A stretch of 64,000 bases of DNA from Letharia columbiana (Eukaryota; Ascomycota; Lecanoromycetes; Lecanorales; Parmeliaceae), in the NCBI RefSeq assembly GCF_014066305.1, contig NW_023501052.1, positions 809,001-873,000 of the forward strand. Direction: 5' to 3'. The position numbers and the translations under genes were made by a program. This document shows, piece by piece, positions 45,071 through 56,481 of the stretch. The notes beneath the pieces were generated by a model, which did not search any database, was not told where the DNA came from, and saw nothing but the letters and a program-made list of their open reading frames with translations. Positions within the stretch are counted from its first letter, which is position 1; each line of letters opens with the position of its first letter.

Positions 45071-45366
45071 ACATACGGAGAGTAATATTAAAAGTTCTAT
45101 ATATACGCTAAATCTCTTAACATACTTAACATTTTAATAAATCTAATCTTTTTCTTAGATAGCTTTATTTTTTAGTAGTCTAGTAATAATACTTTATATA
45201 GCTACGTATATACTTATTTACTCGCTTCGTAGAGTTATAGAATCGTATATTATCTTCCTTACGATCTTTTCTATACTCGTTATCGCTCTTAAGACGAGAG
45301 TTAATTTACTAAGCATATTAAGAGATTTAGCGTATATATAGAACTTTTAATATTACTCTTCGTATC
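45071..45366. repeat. Inverted-repeat pair, about 60-bp arms
   Basis: The arm at 45071-45135 (containing AGTAATATTAAAAGTTCTAT) is repeated in inverse at about 45303-45366 with few mismatches; the spacer is about 170 bp. Arms match far better than other repeats in the block, so this is either a small foldback element or a hairpin left by inverted insertions. Confidence 0.5.
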
Positions 45367-46690
45367 TAATATTCTAATAGAATTTAATCTCGAAATTAGA
45401 TTTAAAGATAAGTTACTTATTTACTTTCTATAAATTACTTTAATTTATAGATTTAGACTTATTAATATATATAAAAGAATAAGATAGAGTTAATCTAAAA
45501 AATCTTAAATTTATATATATAATTAATTATAAATTAAGAGTTATTATACTCTTTAATTAAATCGACTAAGTTAGCTCGCTAGCCCTTTCGAGCCTCTTAT
45601 TAAAAAAAATAGATATACGTTATTTATAATAGAAATAACCTTTTTATTTTCTATTAAAATTTTAAAGTTTTTATTTTAAATTCTAGAGCGCGATTTGCGC
45701 TATCTTAATTTTTAAGAATTTTGAAATTTAATCTTATAATTATTAAAGCGTAAGAAATTTAAATATCGCTTATTAGAGTTCGCTCGATAGTCGAATAGCT
45801 CTAATTATAAAATAAATATACATTATTTAATTTTAGAATAACCTTTTTATTTTCTATTAAAATTTTAAGATTCTTTTTTTAAATTATAGAATAAAATATA
45901 AATTTTTAAATAAAAAAATAATTCTTAATTTTAGTCTTATAATTATTAAAGCGTAAGGAATTTAAATATCGCTTATTAAAGTTCGCTTATTAAAGATCGC
46001 TTATCTATTTACTCGATAGTTCTAATTAAAAAAAAAATTATAAATTTAATTTATAAACCTTTACTCGTATATTAGTATATATAAAAGAATAAGATAGAGT
46101 TAAGTTAAAAAATCTTAAATTTATATATATAGTTAATTATAAATTTAAGTTCGCTACGCTCTTTAATTAAATCGATTAAATTAGTCTAATAATTCTTTTA
46201 CGTCTTCTTATTAAAAATTAAATATACGCTATTTATAAATAAAATAACCTTTTTATCTTCTATTAAAATTTTAAGATTTCTTTTTTAAATTATAGAGCGT
46301 AGTTTACGCTATTTAATAGTAAAAGAATTATAAAATTTAATCTTATAATTATTAAAAAATAAGGAGCTTAAATATCGTTTATTAAAGTTCGCTTATTAAA
46401 GTTCGCTCGATAGCTCTAGTTAAAAAATAGATATATATTATTTAATTTTAGAATAACTTTTTTATTTTCTATTAAATTTATAAGATTTTTTATTTAAATT
46501 ATAGAACGTAATATGAGCTTTTAGAGAAAAAAAAGAATTACTAAATTTAGTCTTATAATTATTAAAAGATAAGACATTCAAATATCGCTCATCAAAGATC
46601 GCTCATCAAAGATCGCTTATCAAATTTACTCGATAGCCCTAATTAGAAAAATAATTATAAATTTAATTCATAGGCCTTTACTCGTATATA

Positions 46691-47129
46691 ATGAAAGAAG
46701 AAAAATAAGTGAAATTCAAAGAGATTTATAATTCTTCGATAAAGGTTTTATCGAAGTCCGTGATATTGCTTAATCGGGTTAGCGGTAGAAGGGTAGGGCT
46801 GTTCCCGTTTTAAATCATTTCTTTTAAAAAAACTGCTAAACCTCCCTACTCATCGTCGTGCATACATTAGCGCAAGGCTGAGCTGGGCGAAGTGCGGGGG
46901 ATTTTAATGTCTGCCTTCCCCTCGCACCTCTTTCTTGCTTTCTTCTTTCTCTCTTGACCATGATGAATATCCGTTTCACTTCTTGCAGTATCTGATCCCG
47001 ATACTGAATATCTGTGGTGACAATCAGAAGAAACAAGACCAAAGCCCGTATCTTCTAGCGGCGCAAAGAATTATATTTTAGGGTCCTAGCCTTGTAATTT
47101 CAGGCAGCGAGATCTTCGCCGCGTCCTCA
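46691..47129. other. Right border of the AT block and promoter of the ankyrin gene
   Basis: Composition returns to normal at about 46690. No credible coding frame; presumably the 5' region of the gene starting at 47130. Confidence 0.45.
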
Positions 47130-49582
47130 ATGGACCCTCTCTCGGTGGGCGCGAGTGTTATTGCCGTGGTTGGCGCTACTGCAAAGGTCATCAAAGGAAT
47201 CCGCCGCCTCAAAGCATTACAAGACGCGCCACGGGAACTGGACGACCTACTCGCCGAGATATCTCAACTTGAGCTTGTTTTGCAAGCTGTCCAGAGAGCT
47301 CATGAGAATCCTGGGGTTGAGCTGGGAAGGCTGCTCGAGATGGCCCGCAGAATCCTAGTCGACTTTGAGTCATTGATTGAATATAAATTGACAGAGGCGG
47401 GAACTAGTAATAAAGTCGACCGCTGGCAGTGGACACGCAGCTCAAAGGATGTGGAGCGACTGCGGGGACAACTGCGTGATGTCACAGCTAACCTAGTAGC
47501 ACTTGTCGGCGTCAACACCAGGTATGTTCGGTCACCATCTTTCTGCACCTTCGTGAGGAAATGTCATAAATCGCTAAGTTCCCTCAAAAGTATAACCCTG
47601 GATCAGGTATCCCGGGTCACAAATCAAACGCTCTCCGAGCATCGACAACTCAGCAATCAAATACTCCCTATACTACCTGCTCTTGCCCAGCTGGTACAGC
47701 TTTTGGAAGAATCGCCTTCTACTCAATCGGCTTTGGCTGGCTCGCTGGGTACGGTCCGACAGCTTACTCTCGAATCAGACCCTCAAGCAAACGATACCGT
47801 AGCGAAAATTACCGAGACCGAAACACTTCAAGCGGACCAGACTGTGTCCAAGCTCCATCCTCAAAGTATTCTTCGTGTCAGAAAAATCCAGAGAGTCAGC
47901 ATTTGTGCCATAGGTTGCGCCTGCAAGTGCCATGTTTTCAGACGATTCGGCGCCTCTGGGACTCTCTCGAAGATCTTTGGCCGTGGCTACATCCAGACAG
48001 CTGGTTCTTTCATACTCGGAACTCAGTGCGACACCGAGTCATGCAGAGCTCTTACTGCGCCACGCATATCAGTCCAATATCTGTTACCGCAATGGTTGGC
48101 ATCTCGTATGATTTTCGTATGGCTTACATCATCTCCACCTTGCGGTCCGGAGCTTCTACTTAGAGTCCCCCGAGTAGTAAGCCATAGCAACGCAGCCTTT
48201 ATAGCCGTAGCACTCCGTGACGTCGAATCATTGAAGCTTGCTCTTACGAATGGAGACTGTACAACATATGATGTTGACCAATACGGGGATAATCTTCTTT
48301 CTGTAAGAACAGCCATAGAGAATTCAGTTTTAGGAAATATTTTCTGATCTAAATCTTTCAGTGGGCCGCGCTTCACGGTAATGTTGAGACAATGTTCTGT
48401 ATTTCAAATTACAGCGACTTCTGCCACAATCCACGGTCTGTTACGGCCGAGGTCGAGAACTTATTATGGCAACTCTTCGTTCTTGACGCCAAATTTCCGA
48501 ACGGGTTTTTTACTGATCGGCCGTACACGTTGCTGACTGAATTTCTGCCTACGGTGGAATGGGAATGCCACGCGGAGCGCGAAAATTTTACTATGTTGCA
48601 TCAGATCGTGTGTGGACTAAGCAGCCTTCCCTTGAATGCTGAGCTGCGACGCTCAGCTGCTATTAACGAGTTGGACAGACATGGTCGGAGTGCATTATGG
48701 TATGCAGTGGCCCATCGAAAACTGGACTATGTTAGAAGACTACTAGAGCGAGGAGCCGACCCGAATACTGGTGATCCGCCTATTTGGGCCGATGTAGAGG
48801 AATGTCTAGATTACGCAATTGTAGAATTGCTTCTCGATTCCGGTGCAACCCTCAGTCGCTCTCGCGATACTGGCTGGCTGCCATGGCCTGATTCCGGTTT
48901 GGAAGGTGACACTTTGGCGGTGGACGAGCTGCTCGTTAGACACGGTATCGACCTCGACCACCGTGCGGAATTTGGTGGTGTCGAGGGTGTGACTATACTA
49001 ATGCGCTTGACTTGCGACTATCAGCTTCGCGACGCAGCACGCCGTCTGAGACAGTTGATCAAATACGGCGCTGACATTGAGATTGCTGACAAGAACGGGG
49101 AGACTGCAATAATGTATGCTGCTTGTCATTCGTCCCCTGAGACCTTTGATATTCTCGCACGCGCTGGCGCACGCCTTGATGTGAAAACCGTCACAGGGAG
49201 CACGATTTTACATCTTGCCATCACCCATACATGCACATATACGCCAAACATTCATCGGCTCTGCGAGGTAATGCGCCATGCAGATATCACGAAGCTAGAC
49301 TTAGAAGCACAAGATAAAGATGGAAATACGGCTTTCGACCTTTTACGGATGAAAAATGGACCCAACTGGGAGGGATACTACCAAAGCAAGGGCCCTAGGC
49401 GGTTTTGGTGGCCCGCTCCCTACGAAGATGAGCTGGAAAGCATCTCTGCTCTTGAAAAATTGCTGCGTCACATCCAAGAGGTCCAAGGCGTTCCGGAAGC
49501 AGACCGCTATCCACCTCTGGGTGAATACTGCGCGCGCGTTGTGGAAGATGAGCCCGTCCCGGGGGCGTGGCCTGTGTTCTGA
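47130..49582 (+). CDS. HeLo-like N-terminal domain plus ankyrin-repeat protein, 774 aa
   Basis: Three exons (47130-47521, 47591-48302, 48362-49582) with introns of 69 and 59 nt and an exact codon count. The N-terminus MDPLSVGASVIAVVGATAKV then IKGIRRLKALQDAPRELDDL is the fungal N-terminal domain of STAND proteins (HeLo-like helical bundle, about residues 1-120). A middle region follows with a cysteine cluster (CAIGCACKCHVFRRFG) and GTQCDTESC, as in other fungal members. At least four ankyrin units follow (YGDNLLSWAALHGNVETMF, HGRSALWYAVAHRKLDYVRR, EIADKNGETAIMYAACHSSP, TVTGSTILHLAITHTC). There is no NACHT or NB-ARC domain, so this is a short form with effector domain and sensor repeats only. 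Related HeLo proteins act in heterokaryon incompatibility. Intact, though it abuts the AT-rich block. Confidence 0.82.
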
Positions 49583-51079
49583 GATTCAGATCTCCTTTCC
49601 AATAGATTCTAGCCCGGATTCTTTTCCCCCAGTTATAGATAAAACACATGCCCGACCAAGTTCATTCGCTCCTAAATTCCTCCAAAACTCTGTTTCCGCT
49701 GGAAAGACGGTTATCCTAAGGCTTTGGAGCAGTTGAAGTCCCGCACACAATCTTTCGCGCTCGCAGAAATGAGCGTTAGCAACTTCTGCTAAAAAGACTT
49801 GAACCACTTCATTTCAAGAGAAATGCGCTGTAGAAAGCATAGCTATTTATATCATATCATTTCATTCAACTCACTCACACCAATTGTACTCTACCTGACA
49901 AGGTCGACAATGCAGCGTGTTTGTTTTTCCAATGCCAAAATTTCAAACTGCGACCATTTCGCTGTTCCGAGAACTTCAAGACTCTAAAGACTCTTCTGAC
50001 CCTGTCGAAGCCGAGCCAAAATCCAGGATTTCATCTCTAAGGGGCAGGTACTCAAGTATGGGGCAGACGTTCTCCCTCTGTCACTCACGCTCGAGACTCT
50101 TCTGCTTCAATATTCTCATTCTCGATCTACATATCTTATTGCGGATCTGATTAGGACTCACGACTAGCGCTCTCATCCTTGTCTTTAAGCCGAGAAAGGA
50201 TGACATGATGGCATTGAAAGATCCGTCTAGTCTACCGAAACCACGAAGAACAAATGGTTGAAGTTGATTGGCCACGATCCAAATTTCCGACATTGCGGAC
50301 GCCGTCAAACGGCACCGCGGCGAGCATTTAAGATCTGGCTCGCGAGCGCCGAAGGAGTCTAGAAATACTGCATTTGTAACGGTTCACATACGATGTATAT
50401 CTCACGGATAGAACTTACCGAATAGGACCCTGAAGGGATTGAGCAATACAGATATTCGTCCAACAACGTCAGACTCGCTACTGAGACTCACACATTACAT
50501 TGTAGCAAGATCGATATTCCCACTCATGTTTCCTACGGTTGTGCGAGTTCGGTTTCCAAACCAAATTTGGCTTTTGCAGTGTTCTGATGAGTCTCCAGCT
50601 TCGTGTGCCATCTCATCGATGTCACCTTCTCAATGACCCTCAATCCATTTTCGCTACCGCGATGTCCTCGTCACTATCTTCTGCGAACCTTCCCTGATAT
50701 CTCAAGCAGATTCTTCAACCTATCAGCAAAGTCCTAATACTTCATGAACTGGCCCGGTACAGAATACTTGTTCTTGGCTGTCACCGTTATCAGCGCTTTG
50801 ATGAGCCGCTCTACCGCATCGCGAACGCCAGTCTTTGACAAACGGCCGTATCAGCTTACCTTCTTCATCTTCTTCTTGGGTCCTAAGCCGTAAGACGAAT
50901 TAGGTATACAAGTGACTCGTGGCCAGTACCAAAGTTGACCTTCCGCAAGGATTAGATGGGCTAAAGAGATAGCCCTAGTATCAACGCAAACAAGAGATCC
51001 GTGACAGCAAACGAGAACTTTCTCTCCATCGACGGACTGCCAGGTTGCGTTCTCGGCTTGCTTCTAGCCTCCGCGCCAT
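49583..51079. other. Gene-poor stretch
   Basis: About 1.5 kb after the ankyrin gene. Short frames such as 50081-50308 (minus) have a little protein character but no family, start or splicing that I can support. Confidence 0.4.
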
Positions 51080-51640
51080 AGGAGATCTGTGCTTCGGTGT
51101 TTAAGCTGATGGACGCTGTTTCCGTGGTAAGATAGGCTTACGAAAGGATCCTGCGATCCAACGCCGTCTTTACGACCAATGCGAACAGCGTCATTGATGA
51201 TTCGTTTCACGCTTGCGTGAACAAGGACCCACACATGCTCAATCCACTCACTTCCTCCTCTTATCCATATACAGCGTGGTGATGGTGGGCACTCACCCTT
51301 GAATACTGGGCTTCTCATACCATTTTACATAGTCCGTGTTCCTCGTACCATGCAGAGTCGGTACCGCGGTATATATCACATAGTCAAAGTCGCCTTTCTT
51401 GACGGTCTCATCGTGACTACCCTCGCCAGTAAAGTCCGCTACCTCAAAAAACTCGATCCTGGCATGAATCCACCCCGGACGAGCCGCCACGAGATCCTCG
51501 CTGGTGTTCCACGGTGCAAGATTCCAGTAATCCTGGGTTTGGCGGCGAGAGCATGTGCTGACGTCGTGGCGCCACCGAAGCCATTGGGGTTGTGTTGAGT
51601 GTTTGAGGCACTGGGTCCAAAGACCGAGACAGATTGGTTT
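51080..51640 (-). pseudogene. Remnant of an extended short-chain dehydrogenase (dihydroflavonol-reductase-like)
   Basis: One frame reads NGFGGATTSAHALAAKPRIT, which resembles the GxxGxxA/T nucleotide loop and first helix. A second frame continues EDLVAARPGWIHARIEFFEV then ADFTGEG and FDYVIYTAVPTLH (the usual DYVIHTASP strand) and DYVKWYEKPSIQG. A donor-like GGTGAGT follows. Past it only a fragment (ASVKRIINDAVRIG) resembles the next strand, and the catalytic YxxxK region was not found. The gene is therefore broken by at least one frameshift and lacks its 3' half. Surrounding C and G runs (51749-51757, 51793-51799) are unusual for coding sequence. Confidence 0.5.
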
Positions 51641-53224
51641 AAACTTCCTTCTGTGACCGAAAGCCACGATGTACCTTTCGTGATCAGACTGCGTTTGCGG
51701 ACACAGAAATGCAGTAAGACCAAACAGGTACAACCAAAGCCAGATCGACCCCCCCCAATCGCTAGGACGAACATCTCCCCCCAGGGCTGAGGGGGGGCCA
51801 ACAGTGGGCGAAGCACGGGGCATGCATGCAGCATACTCCAGCGCCCAATCTTCCGCGTAGGACAACCATGTGGGGCTTAGAAGCTTGCATCTTCTTCTCA
51901 GACCTTGCGCGTTACATGCTCGCTGTGCAGTCGAATTCGGAAAGTCAAGTGCTGGCCCTTGAATCACGTTTATATGTGCGTTTGGTAACTTGCACGCAAT
52001 TTATGTTTGACTATCATGACAGAGTTTAGCTTGAGTATATACTGCGCCGGTGCTAAAGGAGAAAGAGGAGCGGCTAGGATCCAAAATAATTGAGAATCTG
52101 TCGAAGAGTATAGCTAAGTCACAAATGAGCCCCGTCCGTTTTCATAACACATCTTCATCATAAATCAGCCAAAATATTTATTGTTGTATAGCTTGAAAGG
52201 GACACCGAGCTCGGACAGGAACTCGCACATTTATATCTGGTCCGCTCGCAGGTCCCTCCAATCCTCGGGTCGAAAGGTGGATACATCTGCTCCTCGTCGG
52301 ATAAGAAACTCGAGCATGTGGACGTCATTCGACGTGATTGCAATGTATACTGGACTGCATAGGAGAGGATCCGACAATTGGATGGCTGCTCCCGCCTGGA
52401 TCAGAGTTTCTCCAACCTCCTTGTCTCTAGCCCTGACAGCTCGGCCTAACGGAGGCACAAAACTTTTTCCCATCAAATTTGGGTTCAGCTCCTGCCTCGA
52501 GCAGCCTCATTACGACTTCCTTGCTTTGATTTTTCACGGCTAAAAATATGGCACTCGGTTCGCTTTTTTCAACAGGTTTGGATCTTGCCCCATCCGAAGC
52601 AGTGAATTCACCAACTCTATGTTCCTATGAGCGGCAGCCTTAGTTGATGATGGTTTCCTCTCTGCGGCCGAAGACGGCCCCAAACTCAAGCAGCAACTTG
52701 AATTGTGGGTTATCGGTGTTTTCCACAGAAAAAACCAAGGCTTTTTTCCCCTTGCTCTAGCAAACGCCGTAGTGTTCCATCACTCGAGCCACGATAATAT
52801 TTATGCGAGCGAAGATAAAGATGGAGAACAGTTTGTTCCCTATCGTCTTTTGCGTGGACGTCAACCCCAAGTCCAATGAGCATCTCCACTCTAGCTCGAG
52901 TGTCATGTCTTTCCCCGACGACTTTCAAAAACGCAGTTTGACCATTTGCGTCTCTAGCTTCTAAATTGACGCCGTATTCGACTAGAGCGTCAATACTGCT
53001 GTCCAATGCGTCAACAGTCAGGTCCAGAATGCTCTGTTGTCGATCGTTCCTAGCTTCCACATCGGCTCCATGTGATAGCAGGAGTCGTACATAAGCCTCT
53101 CCTAAGCCTACTGCCTTTTATAAAACCGTTTCCCCCCCCCCTTGAAAAAAATTAGGAGCTGCCGGGGGGGAAGAAAAACTCTATCATGTCAAGAGACGAA
53201 CTTGAACGTGCATGATCTACACAG

Positions 53225-53338
53225 GTCCTGCGATGGTCAGGATTGCCCGACCCATCGTTCATGAGCGCCTCGTATGAAAAAGTCCTGCGATGGTCAGGAT
53301 TGCCCGACCCATTGTTCACGAGCGCCTCGTATAAAGGA
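53225..53338. repeat. 57-bp direct tandem repeat, two copies
   Basis: Two copies (53225-53281, 53282-53338), each starting GTCCTGCGATGGTCAGGATT and differing at a few bases. The unit is 19 codons long and in frame with the ankyrin region of the STAND gene, coding for the repeated SGNPDHRRT-x-x-YEAL. It reads as a recent in-frame duplication at the end of an ankyrin unit. Confidence 0.85.
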
Positions 53339-55687
53339 GTCCTTCCGCGCTCATCTTTAGAAGATCGTGAATTGGCGTCTGCACCGAGATCCAAGAGTAT
53401 CTTGACAAGATCTTGATTCCCTCTTCGACTAGCAATATGCAGGGCATTGGTTGCATCGATTTCGGTCTTTTGCAAGTTCGCCCCACTTCGCAATAGACTT
53501 TGGATAACTCCTAAGTTGGCATCTTCCAAAGCGCGGGCCCTGATATGCGGGGTTGAGAAGACCGATGGATCTTCCTGCAGACAGAGTTGGAGGATCTGTA
53601 TCTCTGTTCGCCCATCTAGAAAGATGTTCATCGCCGGCCAATCGTAGGCATCAGGATATCGATGAAAGTCAACTGCGGTTACCCTGGCACTACGTGTCAG
53701 TAGGTGCGGTGGCACTTGATCCCAGCACAAGGTCCTGTATTGTAGGTAGGGTCTCAGACACCGGTGACCAGAAAGATCCCTGAGAAGAAGCAGGAGAGGA
53801 AGGTGGTTGTTCTCGAGGGCCCAAAGATACATTGTCAAGTGGGGCAGATTAGACGGTCCTTCTCGACTGTGCCATGGCTTGAAGTCAAATGGTAAGGCTT
53901 TGTAGAACACCATTTCTTCAAATTTGCTCCAAGACTCCAGGGTGTGTGTATCAAATTCTTTTGCATGCCAAATCCAATTCTCTATGACGTAGTCCAAAAG
54001 GCAGTATTTTCGGGTCAATGATTCCGGCAAAGGCCTTTTTCCATATCTTCTCATGAGCTCATCATAATTGACATCTGGAATTGACCGCGTGTTGTTCCGG
54101 TTATGTAGCCCAAGTCTGAAATCGTATACACCATTGCCAAGACCCAGAACCTGGGGAACAAGGGGAAAGCCCGCCTGTCTTGAAGGCTGTGCACCAAAAT
54201 GGTCTTGGTTCTTTTCAACAGAAATCACTTGGGTCTCGAAATCAGAGAAGCCCAAGTATGTCAAGCAAATCTTGCCGATCCTGACGTCGGTCTGTGAATG
54301 ATGACTCTTCTGTTCGTCAAGGAACTGCCCAACCGTGTGATGAGCAAGGCGGACTGTATTGTCCCTTTCGTGGAATACGACCAGATTGCCACACACATGA
54401 AGGAAACGTTTCCCCTCAGTCTCTGCCGAAGTCTTTCTTCTGTCTCACGAGACGTCACCAAAGTCAACGGCAACGGCATCTTTGAGCTCGTCAAACCTCA
54501 GCGGGCGCCTGGCACAGACAACCCAATTAAGAATTCTTTCAGCGAGAGCTTTCTGACGTACGGAACGGCGGGCAATCTTTTGAGAAATTCTCTCGTAGGT
54601 TGCTGTCAGCCCTTCCGCTAGGTCTTGTAAGGCAGACTTGAAGCTTCGCTCTGAATGAGAAGGGTCGCAAAGTTTCTCCATTTGAAGAGAGACCCAAGGA
54701 AACCTGCAAATTCGGCGGTGGAACTAAGCAAGAAGAACCGAAAGGGGGGACTCACAGTCCATGCGCTTTTGCTGTAAGCTCAAGAACCGCGTTTTCTTCT
54801 AGATAGGGGTGATTGAGCATGACCGGAAGACTGTGCAGCCTCTGTTGAACAGACACTTTGACATAATGGTCGATGTCCTCAGCGACGCGGCTTCCCGAAA
54901 CATCGAAGCTCAGGCACGATGGGAAGTGGTCTGACATCAGAGGGATCTCACGAGTCGAAAAGTACAGCCTCAGAAGCGTACCGCAGGATGTCAAAAGCTT
55001 CGCAAAACTGCCGAACAGCTTCTCTTGCGTGTCTGGACTAGCTTCATCCACACCATCAAGGATGATATAAACACAATGGTGGTAATTGGTGAATGATACC
55101 TTCCAGGATTTTGGTTAGGTCACAAGGCAGAGGTTTTCGCATTCCATCACCATACGCTTCTGGATCTTTACCGCTGTTACTTCATCTATACTAGACCTGA
55201 CGACCAGCAATTGCTGGATGATTGTGCCCAGTATAGCGGAAGCGTCAAGAGTCTCGTGATCAGCATAATCGCAATAGAAATAAGCCACACCAGTATGTTG
55301 ACAGTCCACTTCTTGCGACAGAGCATTGATCACGCCAGCCCTGGACTATCGATCAGATCAGGATTCAGTGCCCACAGATGAAAAGCTTACGTGAGAATGG
55401 TCTTTCCAGAACCGGCTGTTGGTAGGTTCTTCGTCAGTACAGATCCAGCAAAACGTATTTATAGGGATTCGAGCTCCTGCTCTCGAGTACCCTAGCATCA
55501 GAGACTTTCTTGCTGAGGTGTTCCTGTAGCCGATTTTTCACGGCCTAAAAATATGAGTTACACTCCAGGTTCCAGTACCTGGCTTTGTTTCAAGTCAGGT
55601 TTGGATCTTGCTGTTCCCATGCGATTGAGGGAGCAGTGACAGAAGAATTCGACCAACTTCTGCCAGGAGGGTTTATAAAATTTCCTT

Positions 55688-55758
55688 GGGGGGGACCCCC
55701 CCCTTCCCCCCCCCCAAAAAAAATTGCCGCCCTAGTTTTTCTTCAATTAATTTTTTTT
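55688..55758. other. Homopolymer patch (G7, C8, C10, A8, long T run)
   Basis: Within about 70 bases there are seven G, eight C, ten C, eight A and a long T run, interrupting otherwise coding-like sequence of the NACHT gene. Similar patches occur at 53132-53170, 56082-56130 and 58688-58747. They look unlike natural low-complexity DNA, and consensus error is likely. Confidence 0.6.
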
Positions 55759-56481
55759 TTTTCTAAGTCTGTCATCAGCGTTCCAAATTGCTGCTCGACA
55801 GACCTCCAAGAAGTTTTGAAGGTGATCTTCGCGTTCATGACTACCAACAGCTAATCAGCAAGGAGTGTTCTTGTGAGATAGTTTAAGAGATCGAAGCCAG
55901 CCTTCCAAGCCTTTTGACAAGCGGCCTTGGCAATTGTGCAGAATCTGGTTATGTAAAAGAAAGAATTGGAAAGGGGGTGGGGATCTCGGGTTGGATGAGA
56001 AGATTGTTTCGTATGAACTTGAATTGTGGGTATGACATCGCCAATCTGCTCGAACATGTCGATCATGACTGTGAAGTATGTTTGAAATGGGAAAAAAACC
56101 TCCTAAAACCGGGCCAGGGAAAAAAAAAAAGTGATAATTCGCAAAGAACCCCATAACAGACTTGAGATTGTTGATGCTTGAGACAAGCACGTCCATAGCC
56201 TTGCCATATTGATCGATGCCGGCTAGGAGGGAATTCAATTTAGAGGCAAGATATCGTGTCCTGCTACCGTCTTGATGGGTCTTTTGAGAGCGCTTGCGCT
56301 GTAGAACATGTTTTCCAGAGAAGCTTCTGCGAACATGAGTCGCTCCGGCTCCTCGAGGTCTTCGAGAAAGCGCGCTCGCGCTTGTGCCCATGCACTCGTA
56401 GGCAGGGGCATAGTTGTGATGGCATAGAGGTTCTGTATACTGAATTGATGGAATTGCGATGGATAAGGGTGGTGGAGTCAC

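Larger units (their letters stand above)
42240..46690. repeat. AT-rich, RIP-like repeat block
   Basis: About 4.4 kb of extreme AT content with no open reading frame over 60 codons, against ordinary composition on both sides. It is built from a few degenerate units. For example 42461-42535 is repeated directly at 43041-43112 (both contain AATACTCGCTATATTTATCT). A unit read forward near 42560-42660 and 42790-42890 recurs inverted near 44160-44280, 45720-45810, 45930-46070 and 46330-46450 (GCTTATTAAAGTTCGCTCGA type). Left-hand copies run one way and right-hand copies the other. Repetition with AT bias is what repeat-induced point mutation does to transposon copies. No terminal repeats or element family could be recognised. 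Confidence 0.8.
52231..56480 (-). pseudogene. NACHT-ankyrin STAND (NLR-like) gene, heavily interrupted
   Basis: Pieces in order, reading leftward. Helical N-terminal domain of the DUF7708 type (LASKLNSLLAGIDQYGKAMD, MIDMFEQIGDVIPTIQVHT). NACHT NTPase with P-loop AGSGKTIL near 55391-55420 and an intron after it, GVAYFYCDYADHETLDASAI, Walker B CVYIILDGVDEAS near 55036-55080, and STREIP. Winged-helix part (ILNWVVCARRPLRFDELKDA). CGNLVVFHERDNTVRLAHHT then VGQFL, a long linker, and ankyrin repeats (NALHIASRRGNQDLVKILLD, NLEARDANGQTAFLKVVGER, SPVYIAITSNDVHMLEFLIR). Fungal NLRs of this build act in heterokaryon incompatibility and non-self recognition. Lesions: an in-frame TGA at 54445-54447 where WDRRKTSAET is expected, several frameshifts (for example in A5 near 52466, and two around 55100), and three patches of long homopolymers (53132-53170, 55688-55758, 56082-56130). 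Too many for one cause, so probably a real pseudogene with added sequence error. Confidence 0.75.

Noticed and set aside
42240..46690. AT-rich block as mitochondrial DNA insertion or centromere
   Set aside because: No mitochondrial gene fragments are recognisable, and the internal repeats with inverted copies fit RIP-mutated transposons better. A centromere would normally be much longer.
42240..46690. CRISPR-like repeats in the AT block
   Set aside because: Repeats are long, degenerate and not evenly spaced, and the organism is a fungus.
46836..47042. 68-codon minus ORF between the AT block and the ankyrin gene
   Set aside because: Basic low-complexity translation in a promoter region with no other support.
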